Source: Stenotrophomonas acidaminiphila
Lineage (GTDB): Bacteria; Pseudomonadota; Gammaproteobacteria; Xanthomonadales; Xanthomonadaceae
DNA length: 60,970 nucleotides
Direction of reading: 5' to 3'
Assembly: GCF_001431595.1 (NCBI RefSeq)
Contig: NZ_LDJO01000075.1
Location: 1 to 60,970 of the forward strand
Shown here: positions 1 through 9,725 of the stretch, piece after piece
Layout of the letters: every line of letters begins with the position of its first letter
Position numbering within the stretch: the stretch's first letter is position 1
The notes under the pieces: generated by a model
Seen by the model: only the letters and a program-made list of their open reading frames with translations
Told to the model about the DNA's origin: nothing
Databases searched by the model: none
Position numbers and translations under genes: made by a program

Positions 1-534
1 GCGCTGGAGTACGCCACCAGGAAGGCCAACGTGCGCGTGCTGCGCATCCCGGCCGGTGACGCGCGCAACAACTACGACACCAAGCGCATTGGTTCTGGCC
101 TGCTGATCCAGAGCGCCGACAACCGCGGCATGACCACCGACGAGCTGAAGACGGTGACCCGGCGTGCACCGACCACCGCCGAGCTGCGCGACCTGCTGTT
201 CGCCTGGCGCGTGGCCAAGTACGTCAAGTCCAATGCCATCGTGTATGCGAAGGACGAGCGCACCATCGGCGTCGGCGCCGGGCAGATGAGCCGCGTCTAT
301 TCGGCGCGCATCGCCGGCATCAAGGCCGCCGACGCGGGGCTGGTGGTACCGGGCTCGGTGATGGCCTCCGATGCGTTCTTCCCGTTCCGCGACGGGCTGG
401 ACGCCGCGGCCGAAGCGGGCATCACCGCGGTGATCCAGCCGGGCGGTTCGATGCGCGATGCCGAGGTGATCGCGGCGGCCGACGACCACGGCATCGCCAT
501 GGTGTTCACCGGCGTGCGCCACTTCCGCCACTGA
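1..534 (+). CDS. purH: PurH, C-terminal part (AICAR transformylase / IMP cyclohydrolase), 5' end outside window
   Basis: The frame is open from base 1 and gives the last 177 residues of the bifunctional enzyme that does the last two steps of purine synthesis: formylation of AICAR and ring closure to IMP. The visible part belongs to the transformylase domain. It carries the family's conserved tail: [10 protein letters not shown], then an [20 protein letters not shown] end with the stop directly after. The upstream part and the cyclohydrolase domain lie outside the window. purD follows after two small lipoprotein genes on the same strand, so purine genes are clustered here. Identification is secure. 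Confidence 0.97.
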   Translation, partial: ALEYATRKANVRVLRIPAGDARNNYDTKRIGSGLLIQSADNRGMTTDELKTVTRRAPTTAELRDLLFAWRVAKYVKSNAIVYAKDERTIGVGAGQMSRVYSARIAGIKAADAGLVVPGSVMASDAFFPFRDGLDAAAEAGITAVIQPGGSMRDAEVIAAADDHGIAMVFTGVRHFRH

Positions 535-544
535 GGCCGCAGGC

Positions 545-1363
545 ATGGCGGCGGGCGTATTCCGGGCTTTGGCGTCGCTGCTCGCCGCGCTGGTGCTGGC
601 GTCGTGCCGGCAGGATGCGCCCGCGCAAGGCGACGGGCAGCTGCCGCACGGCCACGATGCGGCCGTGTTGTCGCTGCTCAAGGCGCGTTACGGCGCACCC
701 GCGCAGCTGAAGGGCACCTGGACGCAACCCCTGGACGACCCGCAGCTGGACCCGGCACGGCAGGTCCAGCGCGAGCTGTGCGCCGACCGCGAAATCACCC
801 TCGCCGATGGCCGCTATCGCATGCTGGCCGTGTGCACCCGCTACCTCGATGCGACGCCCGTGGAACTGGGCAGCAGTGATTTCATCGTGCTGCGCCAGGC
901 CACCGACGGCACCCTGGGCGTCGCCGCCGAACTGCCGGGCCGGGCCAGCGGCAGCGGTGGCCGGCCAGGTGCGGTCAGCATCCTGCAGGTGGGCGCCGGC
1001 GCCTGGGCCTACCAGATCGACGACGAACTGGTGGTGGTGGGCTCGAGGATGCGCGACCGGGCCTGGCTGGTATTCGATGGCGGCGGCACGGTGGCCGAGG
1101 CGGGTTGGCTGCGTACCCACCTGGACAACCAGAATGCGATCGACTGCGTCACCACCGGCAGCTGCCGGCCCGGGACGCTGGACCTGGATTTCGATGCCCG
1201 TCCGGACGACAGCCAGCCCGGCCTGCGCTACTGGCCACTGCGCGTGCACGAGACCGGCAACGGCTGCACCGGCGCGGTGGATGCCGTGCATGCCATCGCC
1301 TACGATCCGGCGCAATCGCGCTACCTGGTCCCGGCGCGCATGCAGCTGGAGGCCTGCGACTGA
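545..1363 (+). CDS. Putative lipoprotein, unknown function
   Basis: The 272-residue product starts with a short hydrophobic signal and a lipobox (LVLASC, Cys about residue 21), so it is probably a lipoprotein of the inner or outer membrane. The mature part has no repeat or membrane span and several scattered cysteines; I do not recognise a family. The start is the ATG 10 bases after the purH stop. Its TGA overlaps the ATG of the next gene by one base (TGATG), which implies translational coupling. It sits between purH and purD, but nothing in it suggests a purine role. Confidence 0.75.
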   Translation: MAAGVFRALASLLAALVLASCRQDAPAQGDGQLPHGHDAAVLSLLKARYGAPAQLKGTWTQPLDDPQLDPARQVQRELCADREITLADGRYRMLAVCTRYLDATPVELGSSDFIVLRQATDGTLGVAAELPGRASGSGGRPGAVSILQVGAGAWAYQIDDELVVVGSRMRDRAWLVFDGGGTVAEAGWLRTHLDNQNAIDCVTTGSCRPGTLDLDFDARPDDSQPGLRYWPLRVHETGNGCTGAVDAVHAIAYDPAQSRYLVPARMQLEACD

Positions 1364-1770
1364 TGCGGTGGCGCCGGCCCCTGCTCCTGGCGGCGACCCT
1401 GGTGGTGACCGCCGGCTGCGGCAACCGTGCGCTGGAGCAGGCACAGCGCAGGGCCGTGGAAGAGATCGGCGCGCAGCTTCCCCGCCCCTATCGCGATGGG
1501 CTGGTGGTCGAATCGGTACGCCGTGACGGGGACGACCTGGTGCTGGTGATCCGTTCGGCGGACATCACCGTGGCCATGGCCCGGGCCAGGCCCGAGGTAT
1601 TCGACGCGCTGCGCGCCGACGAGCAGGACGCGATGCTGGCGCTGTGCGACGAGCCGGCGCTGGCGCCGGTGCGCGCCGCCGGCGGTGGAGCCCGCCGCCG
1701 TTTCGTCGACGCCGATGGCGCCGTGTTCTTCGACGCCACGCTGAAAGCCTCCGATTGCCCTTCCCCTTGA
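1363..1770 (+). CDS. Small putative lipoprotein, unknown function
   Basis: The 135-residue product has a signal peptide with lipobox VTAGC (Cys about residue 19) followed by a soluble domain of about 115 residues. The start was placed at the ATG overlapping the previous stop in TGATG, because it gives an intact lipoprotein signal; the longer open frame upstream is a shadow of the preceding gene. It is translationally coupled to the preceding lipoprotein and lies 23 bases before purD. No family recognised; the two may form a lipoprotein pair. Confidence 0.7.
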   Translation: MRWRRPLLLAATLVVTAGCGNRALEQAQRRAVEEIGAQLPRPYRDGLVVESVRRDGDDLVLVIRSADITVAMARARPEVFDALRADEQDAMLALCDEPALAPVRAAGGGARRRFVDADGAVFFDATLKASDCPSP

Positions 1771-1793
1771 ATGCCCCCTACAGGAACTGCCCC

Positions 1794-3080
1794 ATGAAAA
1801 TCCTCGTCATCGGCTCCGGCGGCCGCGAACACGCCCTGGCCTGGAAGCTGGCCCAGTCCGTGCGCGTGAGCGAAGTGATCGTCGCCCCCGGCAACGCCGG
1901 CACCGCCACCGAAGGCAAGTGCCGCAACGTGGCGGTCAAGGTCACCGACATCGCCGGCCTGCTCGCGCTGGCCCGCGACGAAGCCGTGGGCCTGACCGTG
2001 GTCGGTCCGGAAGTGCCGCTGGTGGCCGGCGTGGTCGATGCATTCCGCGCGGCCGGCCTGCGCATCTTCGGGCCGACCGCCGCCGCCGCGCAGTTGGAAG
2101 GCAGCAAGGCCTTCGCCAAGGATTTCCTCGCCCGCCACGGCATCCCCACCGCGTTCTACGCCGTGCATACTGAGGTCGATGCGGCGCTTGCCTACCTGCG
2201 CGAGAAGGGCGCGCCGATCGTGATCAAGGCCGATGGCCTGGCCGCCGGCAAGGGCGTGATCGTGGCGATGACGCTGGACGAAGCCGAGGCCGCGGTGCGC
2301 GACATGCTCAGCGGCAACGCCTTCGGCGATGCCGGCGCGCGGGTGGTGATCGAGGAGTTCCTCGAGGGCGAGGAAGCCAGCTTCATTTCCATGGTCGATG
2401 GCCGCGTCGCGCTGCCGATGGCCACCAGCCAGGACCACAAGCGCGTGGGCGATGGCGACACCGGCCCCAACACCGGCGGCATGGGCGCGTACTCGCCCGC
2501 GCCGGTGGTGACGCCGGAGGTGCACGCCCGGGTCATGCGCGAAGTGGTCGAGCCGACCGTGGCCGGCATGATCGCCGACGGCGTGCCGTTCACCGGCTTC
2601 CTGTATGCGGGCCTGATGATCGACGCCACGGGCGCACCGAAGGTGATCGAGTTCAATGTGCGCTTCGGCGACCCGGAAACCCAGCCGGTGATGCTGCGCC
2701 TGCAGTCGGACCTGGTCGACCTGCTCGAAGCGGCCATCGACGGCGCGCTGGCAGGGGTCCAGGTGCAGTGGGACCCGCGCCCGTCGCTGGGCGTGGTGAT
2801 GGCCGCCAGGCCCTACCCGGAAACACCGATCACCGGCGATGTCATCAGCGGCCTGGACGACGTGCCGGCCAGCGCCAAGGTGTTCCATGCCGGTACCGCG
2901 CTGGACGCTGCCGGCAACGTGGTCAGTGCCGGCGGCCGCGTGCTGTGCGTGGCCGCGCTGGGCGACAGCGTCCGGGATGCACAGGCCCACGCCTACGCCG
3001 GCGTGGCGAAGATCCACTGGGCCAACGAATTCCACCGCAACGACATCGGCTGGCGCGCGATCGCCCGCGAACAGCAGTAA
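1794..3080 (+). CDS. purD: Phosphoribosylamine-glycine ligase (GAR synthetase)
   Basis: PurD joins glycine to 5-phosphoribosylamine using ATP, the second step of purine synthesis. The 428-residue length is typical. The N-terminus MKILVIGSGGREHALAW is the signature nucleotide-binding start. The ATP-grasp region follows (SKAFAKDF, VIKADGLAAGKGV, EEFLEGEEASF) with the metal-binding segment IEFNVRFGDPETQ. The start is the ATG at 1794; the longer frame upstream is not used because the family begins exactly here. It is last in the purH cluster and is followed by a strong hairpin terminator. Confidence 0.97.
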   Translation: MKILVIGSGGREHALAWKLAQSVRVSEVIVAPGNAGTATEGKCRNVAVKVTDIAGLLALARDEAVGLTVVGPEVPLVAGVVDAFRAAGLRIFGPTAAAAQLEGSKAFAKDFLARHGIPTAFYAVHTEVDAALAYLREKGAPIVIKADGLAAGKGVIVAMTLDEAEAAVRDMLSGNAFGDAGARVVIEEFLEGEEASFISMVDGRVALPMATSQDHKRVGDGDTGPNTGGMGAYSPAPVVTPEVHARVMREVVEPTVAGMIADGVPFTGFLYAGLMIDATGAPKVIEFNVRFGDPETQPVMLRLQSDLVDLLEAAIDGALAGVQVQWDPRPSLGVVMAARPYPETPITGDVISGLDDVPASAKVFHAGTALDAAGNVVSAGGRVLCVAALGDSVRDAQAHAYAGVAKIHWANEFHRNDIGWRAIAREQQ

Positions 3081-3102
3081 GCCATCGGTGCGACGGAAGA
3101 TG

Positions 3103-3129
3103 AAAAGGGCGGCCTGCGGCCGCCCTTTT
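3103..3129. terminator. Bidirectional intrinsic terminator between purD and the aldo-keto reductase
   Basis: A perfect stem GGGCGGCC / GGCCGCCC with a TGC loop is flanked by AAAA on the left and TTTT on the right, so it can terminate transcription from both sides. It lies 22 bases after the purD stop and downstream of the convergent aldo-keto reductase gene. Confidence 0.85.
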
Positions 3130-3220
3130 CCGTTGCCTGCATCTGCCGGCGCGATGGGACACGGCCCATGGGGCGGGAAATACGAGGTGCGTGGAGGCCC
3201 TCGGCCCTCGCCCCGGCCCT

Positions 3221-4216
<996 letters not shown>

Positions 4217-4292
4217 GGCAATGCTCCAGAGGGGGGACGGCCACTGTAGGGCGCGGGAACATCGCGATAAATCCGGGTAATCTGCAACATCA

Positions 4293-5213
4293 ATGAAGCA
4301 GGACTTCACAATAGCCCCCTCCCTGCTGCCGGCGCTGGCGGCTTTCGCCTGCGTCGCGCGCCACGCCAGCTTCAGCCAGGCGGCGATCGAACTGGGCATG
4401 TCGGCTTCGGCAGCGTCACAGTCGGTGCGCACCCTGGAGCGGCGGCTGGGCGTGCGCCTGCTGCACCGGACCACGCGCCGGGTCGGGCTGACCGAGCCGG
4501 GCGAACGCCTGCTGCGCGAAGCCGCGCCGGCCCTGGCGCGCATCGGCGGCGCGCTGCAGGCACTGGAGGAAAGCCGTGACGTGCCCGCCGGGCGCCTGCG
4601 CATCACCGCGCCGCGGATCGTGGTCGAACAGATGCTGCTGCCGCACCTGCCGGCGTTCTCCGCGTGCTTTCCCCATGTCGAGGTGGAACTGGCGGTGCAG
4701 GCGGCGCTGACCGACCTGGTGGCCGAGGGGTTCGATGCCGGCATCCGGCTGGGCGAATCGCTGGCCGATGGCATGGTGGCGGTGCCGCTGGGCCCGCCGC
4801 AGCGCCTGGTGGTCGTGGCCGCGCCGGACTACCTGCGCCGGCACCGGCCACCGGAAACGCCGCAGGCGCTGGCCGCGCATGCCTGCATCCGCTACCGGCG
4901 CAGCGATGGCCGGCTGATGCCGTGGGAGTTCACCCGCGACGGGCACGATTTCAGCATCGAGGTCGGTGGCGGGCCGATCTTCAACGACAGCGGGCTGGGC
5001 CGGCGCATGGCCATCGCCGGCCTCGGGCTGGCGCAGGTGTTCGAGGCGGCTGCGGCCGAGGACCTGGCCGCCGGCCGCCTGCTGCGCCTGCTCGACGCGT
5101 GGCAGCCGCCGTTCCCCGGCTTCCACCTGTACTACCCGTCACGCGAGCAGCTCGCGCCCAAGCTGCGGGTGTTCGTCGATTTCATGCGCGACGCCAACGC
5201 GGTGTCGTCGTAA
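4293..5213 (+). CDS. LysR-family transcriptional regulator
   Basis: The 306-residue protein has an N-terminal winged helix ([50 protein letters not shown] in outline) and a C-terminal LysR substrate-binding domain from about residue 95. It is divergent from the aldo/keto reductase gene, and LysR proteins usually control such a divergent neighbour from the shared intergenic region, which is locally A/T-rich (GATAAATCCGGGTAATC about 4264-4280). The inducer is unknown. Confidence 0.93.
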   Translation: MKQDFTIAPSLLPALAAFACVARHASFSQAAIELGMSASAASQSVRTLERRLGVRLLHRTTRRVGLTEPGERLLREAAPALARIGGALQALEESRDVPAGRLRITAPRIVVEQMLLPHLPAFSACFPHVEVELAVQAALTDLVAEGFDAGIRLGESLADGMVAVPLGPPQRLVVVAAPDYLRRHRPPETPQALAAHACIRYRRSDGRLMPWEFTRDGHDFSIEVGGGPIFNDSGLGRRMAIAGLGLAQVFEAAAAEDLAAGRLLRLLDAWQPPFPGFHLYYPSREQLAPKLRVFVDFMRDANAVSS

Positions 5214-5312
5214 CGTGCGCGCACACCTGTCCACGAGCGGCACGGCCTTGTCGCCTGGTGGCCGGCACTGCAAGCTTGCGCACTCTCCCCATTGACGATC
5301 CACCGCACCGGC

Positions 5313-7511
5313 ATGCGCCCCACCGAACGCCTGTTGAACCGGCTCTGGGCCCATGAAAAGGCCAGCTACGGCCTGCGCGTGTCGATCGCGCTGTCCACGC
5401 TGATGGCCGTGTGCTGGTACCGCGGCGACCTGCAGCCGCTGCCGTCGCTGTTCCTGGGCACCATCGCCAGCGCCGTGGCCGAGACCGACGACAACGGCTG
5501 GGGCCGCAGCAAATCGGTGCTGTTGTCGCTGCTGTGCTTCGTCGCCGCCGCCGCGGCGGTCATCCACCTGTTCGACTGGCCGCTGCCGTTCGTCGCGGCG
5601 CTGGCGCTGGCCGCCTTCGCCCTGACCCTGCTCGGCGCGCTGGGCGAACGCTACGCCTCCATCGGCCAGGCCACGGTGACCCTGGCGATCTACACCATGA
5701 TCGCGATGGACCAGCACCGCGGCGCCGGCACCGATGCGGCCTGGCGCGACGTGGCGCAGATGCTCGCCGGCGCGGCGTGGTATGGCGCGCTGTCGATCCT
5801 GTGGACGGTGATGTTCGCCAACCGGCCGGTGCGCGAGCGGCTGGCACGGCTGTTCGCCGAGCTCGGGCGCTACCTGCAGCTCAAGGCGGACCTGTTCGAA
5901 CCGGTGCGCCACGGCGACCTCGAGGCGCGGCGGCTGGCGCTGGCCGAGCAGAACGTGCGCGTGGTCGAGGCGCTCAACGCGGCCAAGACCGCGATCCTCA
6001 GCCGCTTCGGCCGCTCCGGGCGCCCCGGGGTGCAGTCCGGGCTGTATTTCCGCCTGTACTACATGGCGCAGGATTTCCACGAACGCGCCAGCTCCTCGCA
6101 CTATCCCTACGAGGCGCTGACCGAGGCGTTTTTCCACAGCGACGTGCTGTACCGCTGCCGGCGCCTGCTGTCGCTGCAGGGCGGCGCGTGCATGGCGCTG
6201 GGCCAGGCCATCCGCCTGCGCCAGCCGTTCGACTACGGCGAACGCAACCGCCAGGCCGGGCAGGACCTGGAACACTCGCTGCAGTACCTGCGCGACCAGC
6301 ACAACCCGCACTGGCAGCGGCTGCTCGGCTCGCTGCAGCTTCTGGCGACCAACCTGTCCAGCATCGCGCGGCAGTTGTCCGAGGCGTCGCTGGCCGACAC
6401 GCCGTTGGAGGGCATCGACACCCGCCTGCGCGATTCCTCGCCGCACACCCTGCGCGAGATGGCCACCCGGCTGCGCCAGGCGCTGACGCCCGGCTCGGTG
6501 CTGTTCCGCCATGGCGTGCGCATCGCGCTGGCTCTGATCGCCGGGTACGCCGTGCTCAAGCTGGTGCACCCGAGCAACGGTTACTGGATCCTGCTCACCA
6601 TCGTGTTCGTGTGCCGGCCGCACTTCGGCGCGACCCGGCTGCGGCTGGTGCAGCGCATCGGCGGCACCCTGTTCGGGCTGGGCGTGACCTGGGCGCTGAT
6701 GCAGCTGTTCCCGGGCACCACCGTGCAGCTGCTGCTGGCGCTGGCCGCGGCGCTGCTGTTCTTCGTCACCCGCACCGACCGCTACGTGATCGCCACCGCC
6801 GCGATCACCACCATGGCGCTGCTGTGCTTCAACCTGCTCGGCGACGGCTTCGTGCTGATCTGGCCGCGGCTGCTGGACACGCTGATCGGCTGCGTGATCG
6901 CCGCCGCCGCCTCGCTGCTGATCCTGCCCGACTGGCAGGGGCGGCGCCTGCACCGGGTGATGGCGCAGGTGATCGCCACCAGCGCCCGCTACCTGGACGA
7001 GGTGCTGGGCCAGTACCGCAGCGGCATGCGCGACGACCTGCCCTACCGCATCGCCCGCCGCGACATGCACAACGCCGACGTCGCGCTGTCGGTGGCGCTG
7101 TCCAACATGCTGCGCGAGCCGGGCTACGCGCGCGGCAACCTGGATGCGGGGTTCCGCTTCCTGGCGCTGTCCAACACCCTGCTCGGCTACCTGTCCGCGC
7201 TCGGCGCGCACCGCGCGCGCGCCACGGTGACCGACGACCCGCTGGTCAGCCATGCCCAGCAGTACCTGCAACAGGCGCTGGCCGGGCTGTCGGCCGCACT
7301 CGGCGAGCGGCGGCCGGTGCCGGCGGCCGAGGTCGACGAGGCCGCGCTGGCCGATACGCTGGAGCAGTTGCCCGGCGACAGCGACGACAAATCACGGCTG
7401 GTACGCACCCAGCTGGCGCTGATCCTGCGCCTGCTGCCGCGGCTGCGCGCGGCCGCGGACGAAGCGGTGGGGGCGCCGGCGCCCGCCACGCCGGCGACAC
7501 CGCTGGCCTAG
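5313..7511 (+). CDS. FUSC-family inner membrane protein, YccS type
   Basis: A 732-residue membrane protein with two hydrophobic blocks (about residues 20-160 and 390-530), each followed by a cytoplasmic helical part. This is the architecture of YccS/YhfK proteins with FUSC domains, often associated with efflux of aromatic acids or similar compounds. I placed the start at the ATG at 5313 (MRPTERLLNRLWAHEKASYG), which matches YccS-like N-termini; a TTG seven codons earlier is possible. Its TAG stop lies in the CTAG that also holds the stop of the convergent MFS gene. Transported substrate unknown. Confidence 0.85.
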   Translation: MRPTERLLNRLWAHEKASYGLRVSIALSTLMAVCWYRGDLQPLPSLFLGTIASAVAETDDNGWGRSKSVLLSLLCFVAAAAAVIHLFDWPLPFVAALALAAFALTLLGALGERYASIGQATVTLAIYTMIAMDQHRGAGTDAAWRDVAQMLAGAAWYGALSILWTVMFANRPVRERLARLFAELGRYLQLKADLFEPVRHGDLEARRLALAEQNVRVVEALNAAKTAILSRFGRSGRPGVQSGLYFRLYYMAQDFHERASSSHYPYEALTEAFFHSDVLYRCRRLLSLQGGACMALGQAIRLRQPFDYGERNRQAGQDLEHSLQYLRDQHNPHWQRLLGSLQLLATNLSSIARQLSEASLADTPLEGIDTRLRDSSPHTLREMATRLRQALTPGSVLFRHGVRIALALIAGYAVLKLVHPSNGYWILLTIVFVCRPHFGATRLRLVQRIGGTLFGLGVTWALMQLFPGTTVQLLLALAAALLFFVTRTDRYVIATAAITTMALLCFNLLGDGFVLIWPRLLDTLIGCVIAAAASLLILPDWQGRRLHRVMAQVIATSARYLDEVLGQYRSGMRDDLPYRIARRDMHNADVALSVALSNMLREPGYARGNLDAGFRFLALSNTLLGYLSALGAHRARATVTDDPLVSHAQQYLQQALAGLSAALGERRPVPAAEVDEAALADTLEQLPGDSDDKSRLVRTQLALILRLLPRLRAAADEAVGAPAPATPATPLA

Positions 7512-8689
7512 CGCCGCCCGGACGCGCGCGGCATCGCCAGCAGCGCCGCCAGCGCCAGCGCGATGCCCACCGCGCACACGCCGTTCCAGCCGTACCGGGT
7601 CCAGGCCTGCGTGCCCAGCGCCGAACCGGCCGCGCCGCCGATGAAGTAGCAGGTCATGTAGGCCGCGGTGATGCGGCTGCGGGCACTTTCGTCCAGCCGG
7701 TAGATCGTGCTCTGGTTGTCGATGTGAACCGCCTGCACGGCCACGTCCAGCGCCAGCACGCCGACCACCAGCGCGGCCAGCGAGACCGGCGCCAGCAGCA
7801 GTACCCCCCATGACAGCAGCAACACCACCAGGCCGCCACCGGTCACCAGGCGGCCATGGCCGCGGTCGCTCAGGCGCCCGGCGCGGCTGGCGGCCAGCGC
7901 ACCGGCCGCACCGACCAGCCCGAACAGGCCGATGCTGGCGATGGGGTAGCCATAGGCCGGCCCGGACAGCAGGAACGCCAGCGGCGTCCAGAACACGCTG
8001 AAGCCGGCGAACAGCAGCGCACCCAGCAACGCGCGCCGGCGCAGCACCGGCTCGTCGCGCAGCAGCGCCAGCACCGAGGCGAGCAGGCGCGGATACGACA
8101 GCGTCGCCTGCGGCCGATAGGCCGGCAGCGCGCGGGCCAGCGCCAGCGCCATGAGCAGCAGTGCCGCGCCGGCGACCCAGTACACGGTCTGCCAGGTGCC
8201 GATCCCGGCCAGCACGCCCGAGGCGGTGCGCGCCAGCAGGATGCCCAGCAGCAGGCCGGCCATCAGCGTACCGACCACGCGCCCGCGCCGTTCCGGCTCC
8301 GCCAGCGTCGCCGCGTGCGGGATGATCACCTGTGCGGCCACCGCACACAGGCCGCTGAGCGCGGTCCCGGCCAGCAGTTGCGCGAAATGGCCGGCGCTGG
8401 CGCTGACCAGCAGCCCCAGCGCCGCCAGCACGAACAGCGCCACGATCAGCCGGCGCCGCTCCAGGCGGTCGCCCAGCGGCACGATCAGCAGCAGGCCGGC
8501 GGCATAGGACAGCTGCGCGACGGTCACCACCCAGCCCACGGTGCCGGCGCCCAGGCCGAACGCACCGCCCAGCAGCTGCAGCAGCGGCTGGGCGTAGTAG
8601 TTGCTGGCCACGATCAGCCCGGTGGCCGCCGCCAGCAGCATGACCCGCCGCTGGCTGAGCGCGTTGGCATGGGGGGAGTGGGTGGACAT
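7508..8689 (-). CDS. MFS transporter (drug/metabolite efflux type)
   Basis: A 393-residue major facilitator protein with about 12 predicted membrane segments. The cytoplasmic loop between segments 2 and 3 carries the PLGDRLERRR motif (variant of the MFS GxxxDRxGRR motif). It begins with MSTHSPHANALSQRRVM before the first span. The start at 8689 is the first ATG that precedes the transporter fold; the open frame upstream overlaps the divergent gene. It is divergent from a LysR gene across about 100 bases containing a perfect inverted repeat, suggesting inducible expression. Substrate unknown. Confidence 0.88.
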   Translation of the reverse strand: MSTHSPHANALSQRRVMLLAAATGLIVASNYYAQPLLQLLGGAFGLGAGTVGWVVTVAQLSYAAGLLLIVPLGDRLERRRLIVALFVLAALGLLVSASAGHFAQLLAGTALSGLCAVAAQVIIPHAATLAEPERRGRVVGTLMAGLLLGILLARTASGVLAGIGTWQTVYWVAGAALLLMALALARALPAYRPQATLSYPRLLASVLALLRDEPVLRRRALLGALLFAGFSVFWTPLAFLLSGPAYGYPIASIGLFGLVGAAGALAASRAGRLSDRGHGRLVTGGGLVVLLLSWGVLLLAPVSLAALVVGVLALDVAVQAVHIDNQSTIYRLDESARSRITAAYMTCYFIGGAAGSALGTQAWTRYGWNGVCAVGIALALAALLAMPRASGRR

Positions 8690-8740
8690 CACGGCCTCGG
8701 TCGGGGGGGAGCAGGCGGCAAGTCTGTGACGGGGCCTTCC

Positions 8741-8761
8741 ATGACACAAATGTATTGTCAT
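8741..8761. promoter_or_regulatory. Candidate LysR operator in the divergent MFS/LysR intergenic region
   Basis: ATGACA and TGTCAT form a perfect inverted repeat separated by nine A/T-rich bases, in the middle of the 100-base gap between the MFS gene and the LysR gene. It contains a T-N11-A type core, the usual LysR recognition pattern. Assignment as an operator is inference from symmetry and position. Confidence 0.5.
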
Positions 8762-8789
8762 CATCCATTTCATCTGCTTGAGTGATGGC

Positions 8790-9725
8790 ATGTTCACCCT
8801 GCGCCAGCTCGAATTCGTGGTCGCCGTCGCCGAGGAAGGCGGGTTCACCGCGGCGGCGGCGCGCTGCCACACCGTGCAGTCGGCGCTGAGCCACCAGGTG
8901 GCGCGGCTGGAGGAGGCCTTCGGTGCGCGCCTGTTCGAGCGCGGCCACCGCCAGGTGCGGCCCACCGCCGCCGGCGAGGTGTTCCTGCGCAACGCCCGGC
9001 TCACCCTGCAGGCCGCCGACCGCCTGCAGGAAGAGATGGCGCTGGCGCTGGGCACGGTGCGCGGGCGCATCCGCATCGGCCAGATCACCGCGCTCACCGT
9101 GGTCGACGTCCCCGACCTGCTGGCCCGGTTCCGGGGCGCGTATCCAGCCGTGGACGTGCACCTGCGCGTGGGCATGAGCGAGGAACTGCTGGCCGAGCTG
9201 GCCGAGGGCAGGCTGGACGTGGCCCTGGTCGGCGTCGGCCCGCAGGTGCCACTGCCGGCGCAGCACCGCCTGCTCGACGAGGAAGGCCTGTCGCTGCTGC
9301 TGCCGCGCGGGCATGCATTGGCGGCGATGCAGCGGGTGCCGCTGCCCGCGCTCGACGGCGTCCCGCTGGCGGCGCTGGTTCCCGGCGCCGGCGTGCGCCG
9401 GATGATGGACGACGCCCTGCGCGAGCGCGGCGTCGCGCCGCGGCTGCAGTACGAGGTCAGCCATGGCGAACTGCTGCGGCAACTGGTGGCCGCCGGGCTG
9501 GCGGTCGCGGCGATCCCGGACAGCATGGCCGCGCGCATGCAGGGGGTGGACGTGCGCCCGCTGGCCGAGCCGTTCCGCTTCCGCACCTGCGCGGTCTGGC
9601 GCGCCGATCCAACGCCCGCCGCGCGCGCCCTGCTCGACCTGTTGCCCGCCGCCGCGACGCACGGGCCGCGCATCGAACCTGCTAAGGTGCGCCGCAAACC
9701 AAGGAACCCACGTGGCCGGCCATAA
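8790..9725 (+). CDS. LysR-family transcriptional regulator
   Basis: A 311-residue LysR regulator. The start MFTLRQLEFVVAVAEEGGFT is the canonical N-terminus, so the ATG at 8790 was preferred over a TTG four codons upstream. The winged helix covers residues 1-60 and the effector-binding domain about 90-290. It is divergent from an MFS exporter, its likely target. Its 3' end overlaps the GTG start of the next gene by 14 bases in another frame. Confidence 0.92.
   Translation: MFTLRQLEFVVAVAEEGGFTAAAARCHTVQSALSHQVARLEEAFGARLFERGHRQVRPTAAGEVFLRNARLTLQAADRLQEEMALALGTVRGRIRIGQITALTVVDVPDLLARFRGAYPAVDVHLRVGMSEELLAELAEGRLDVALVGVGPQVPLPAQHRLLDEEGLSLLLPRGHALAAMQRVPLPALDGVPLAALVPGAGVRRMMDDALRERGVAPRLQYEVSHGELLRQLVAAGLAVAAIPDSMAARMQGVDVRPLAEPFRFRTCAVWRADPTPAARALLDLLPAAATHGPRIEPAKVRRKPRNPRGRP

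Noticed and set aside
5139..7271. A 710-codon minus-strand open frame opposite the FUSC gene
   Set aside because: Antisense shadow with Gln/His/Arg-rich low complexity; the plus-strand protein has clear membrane topology.
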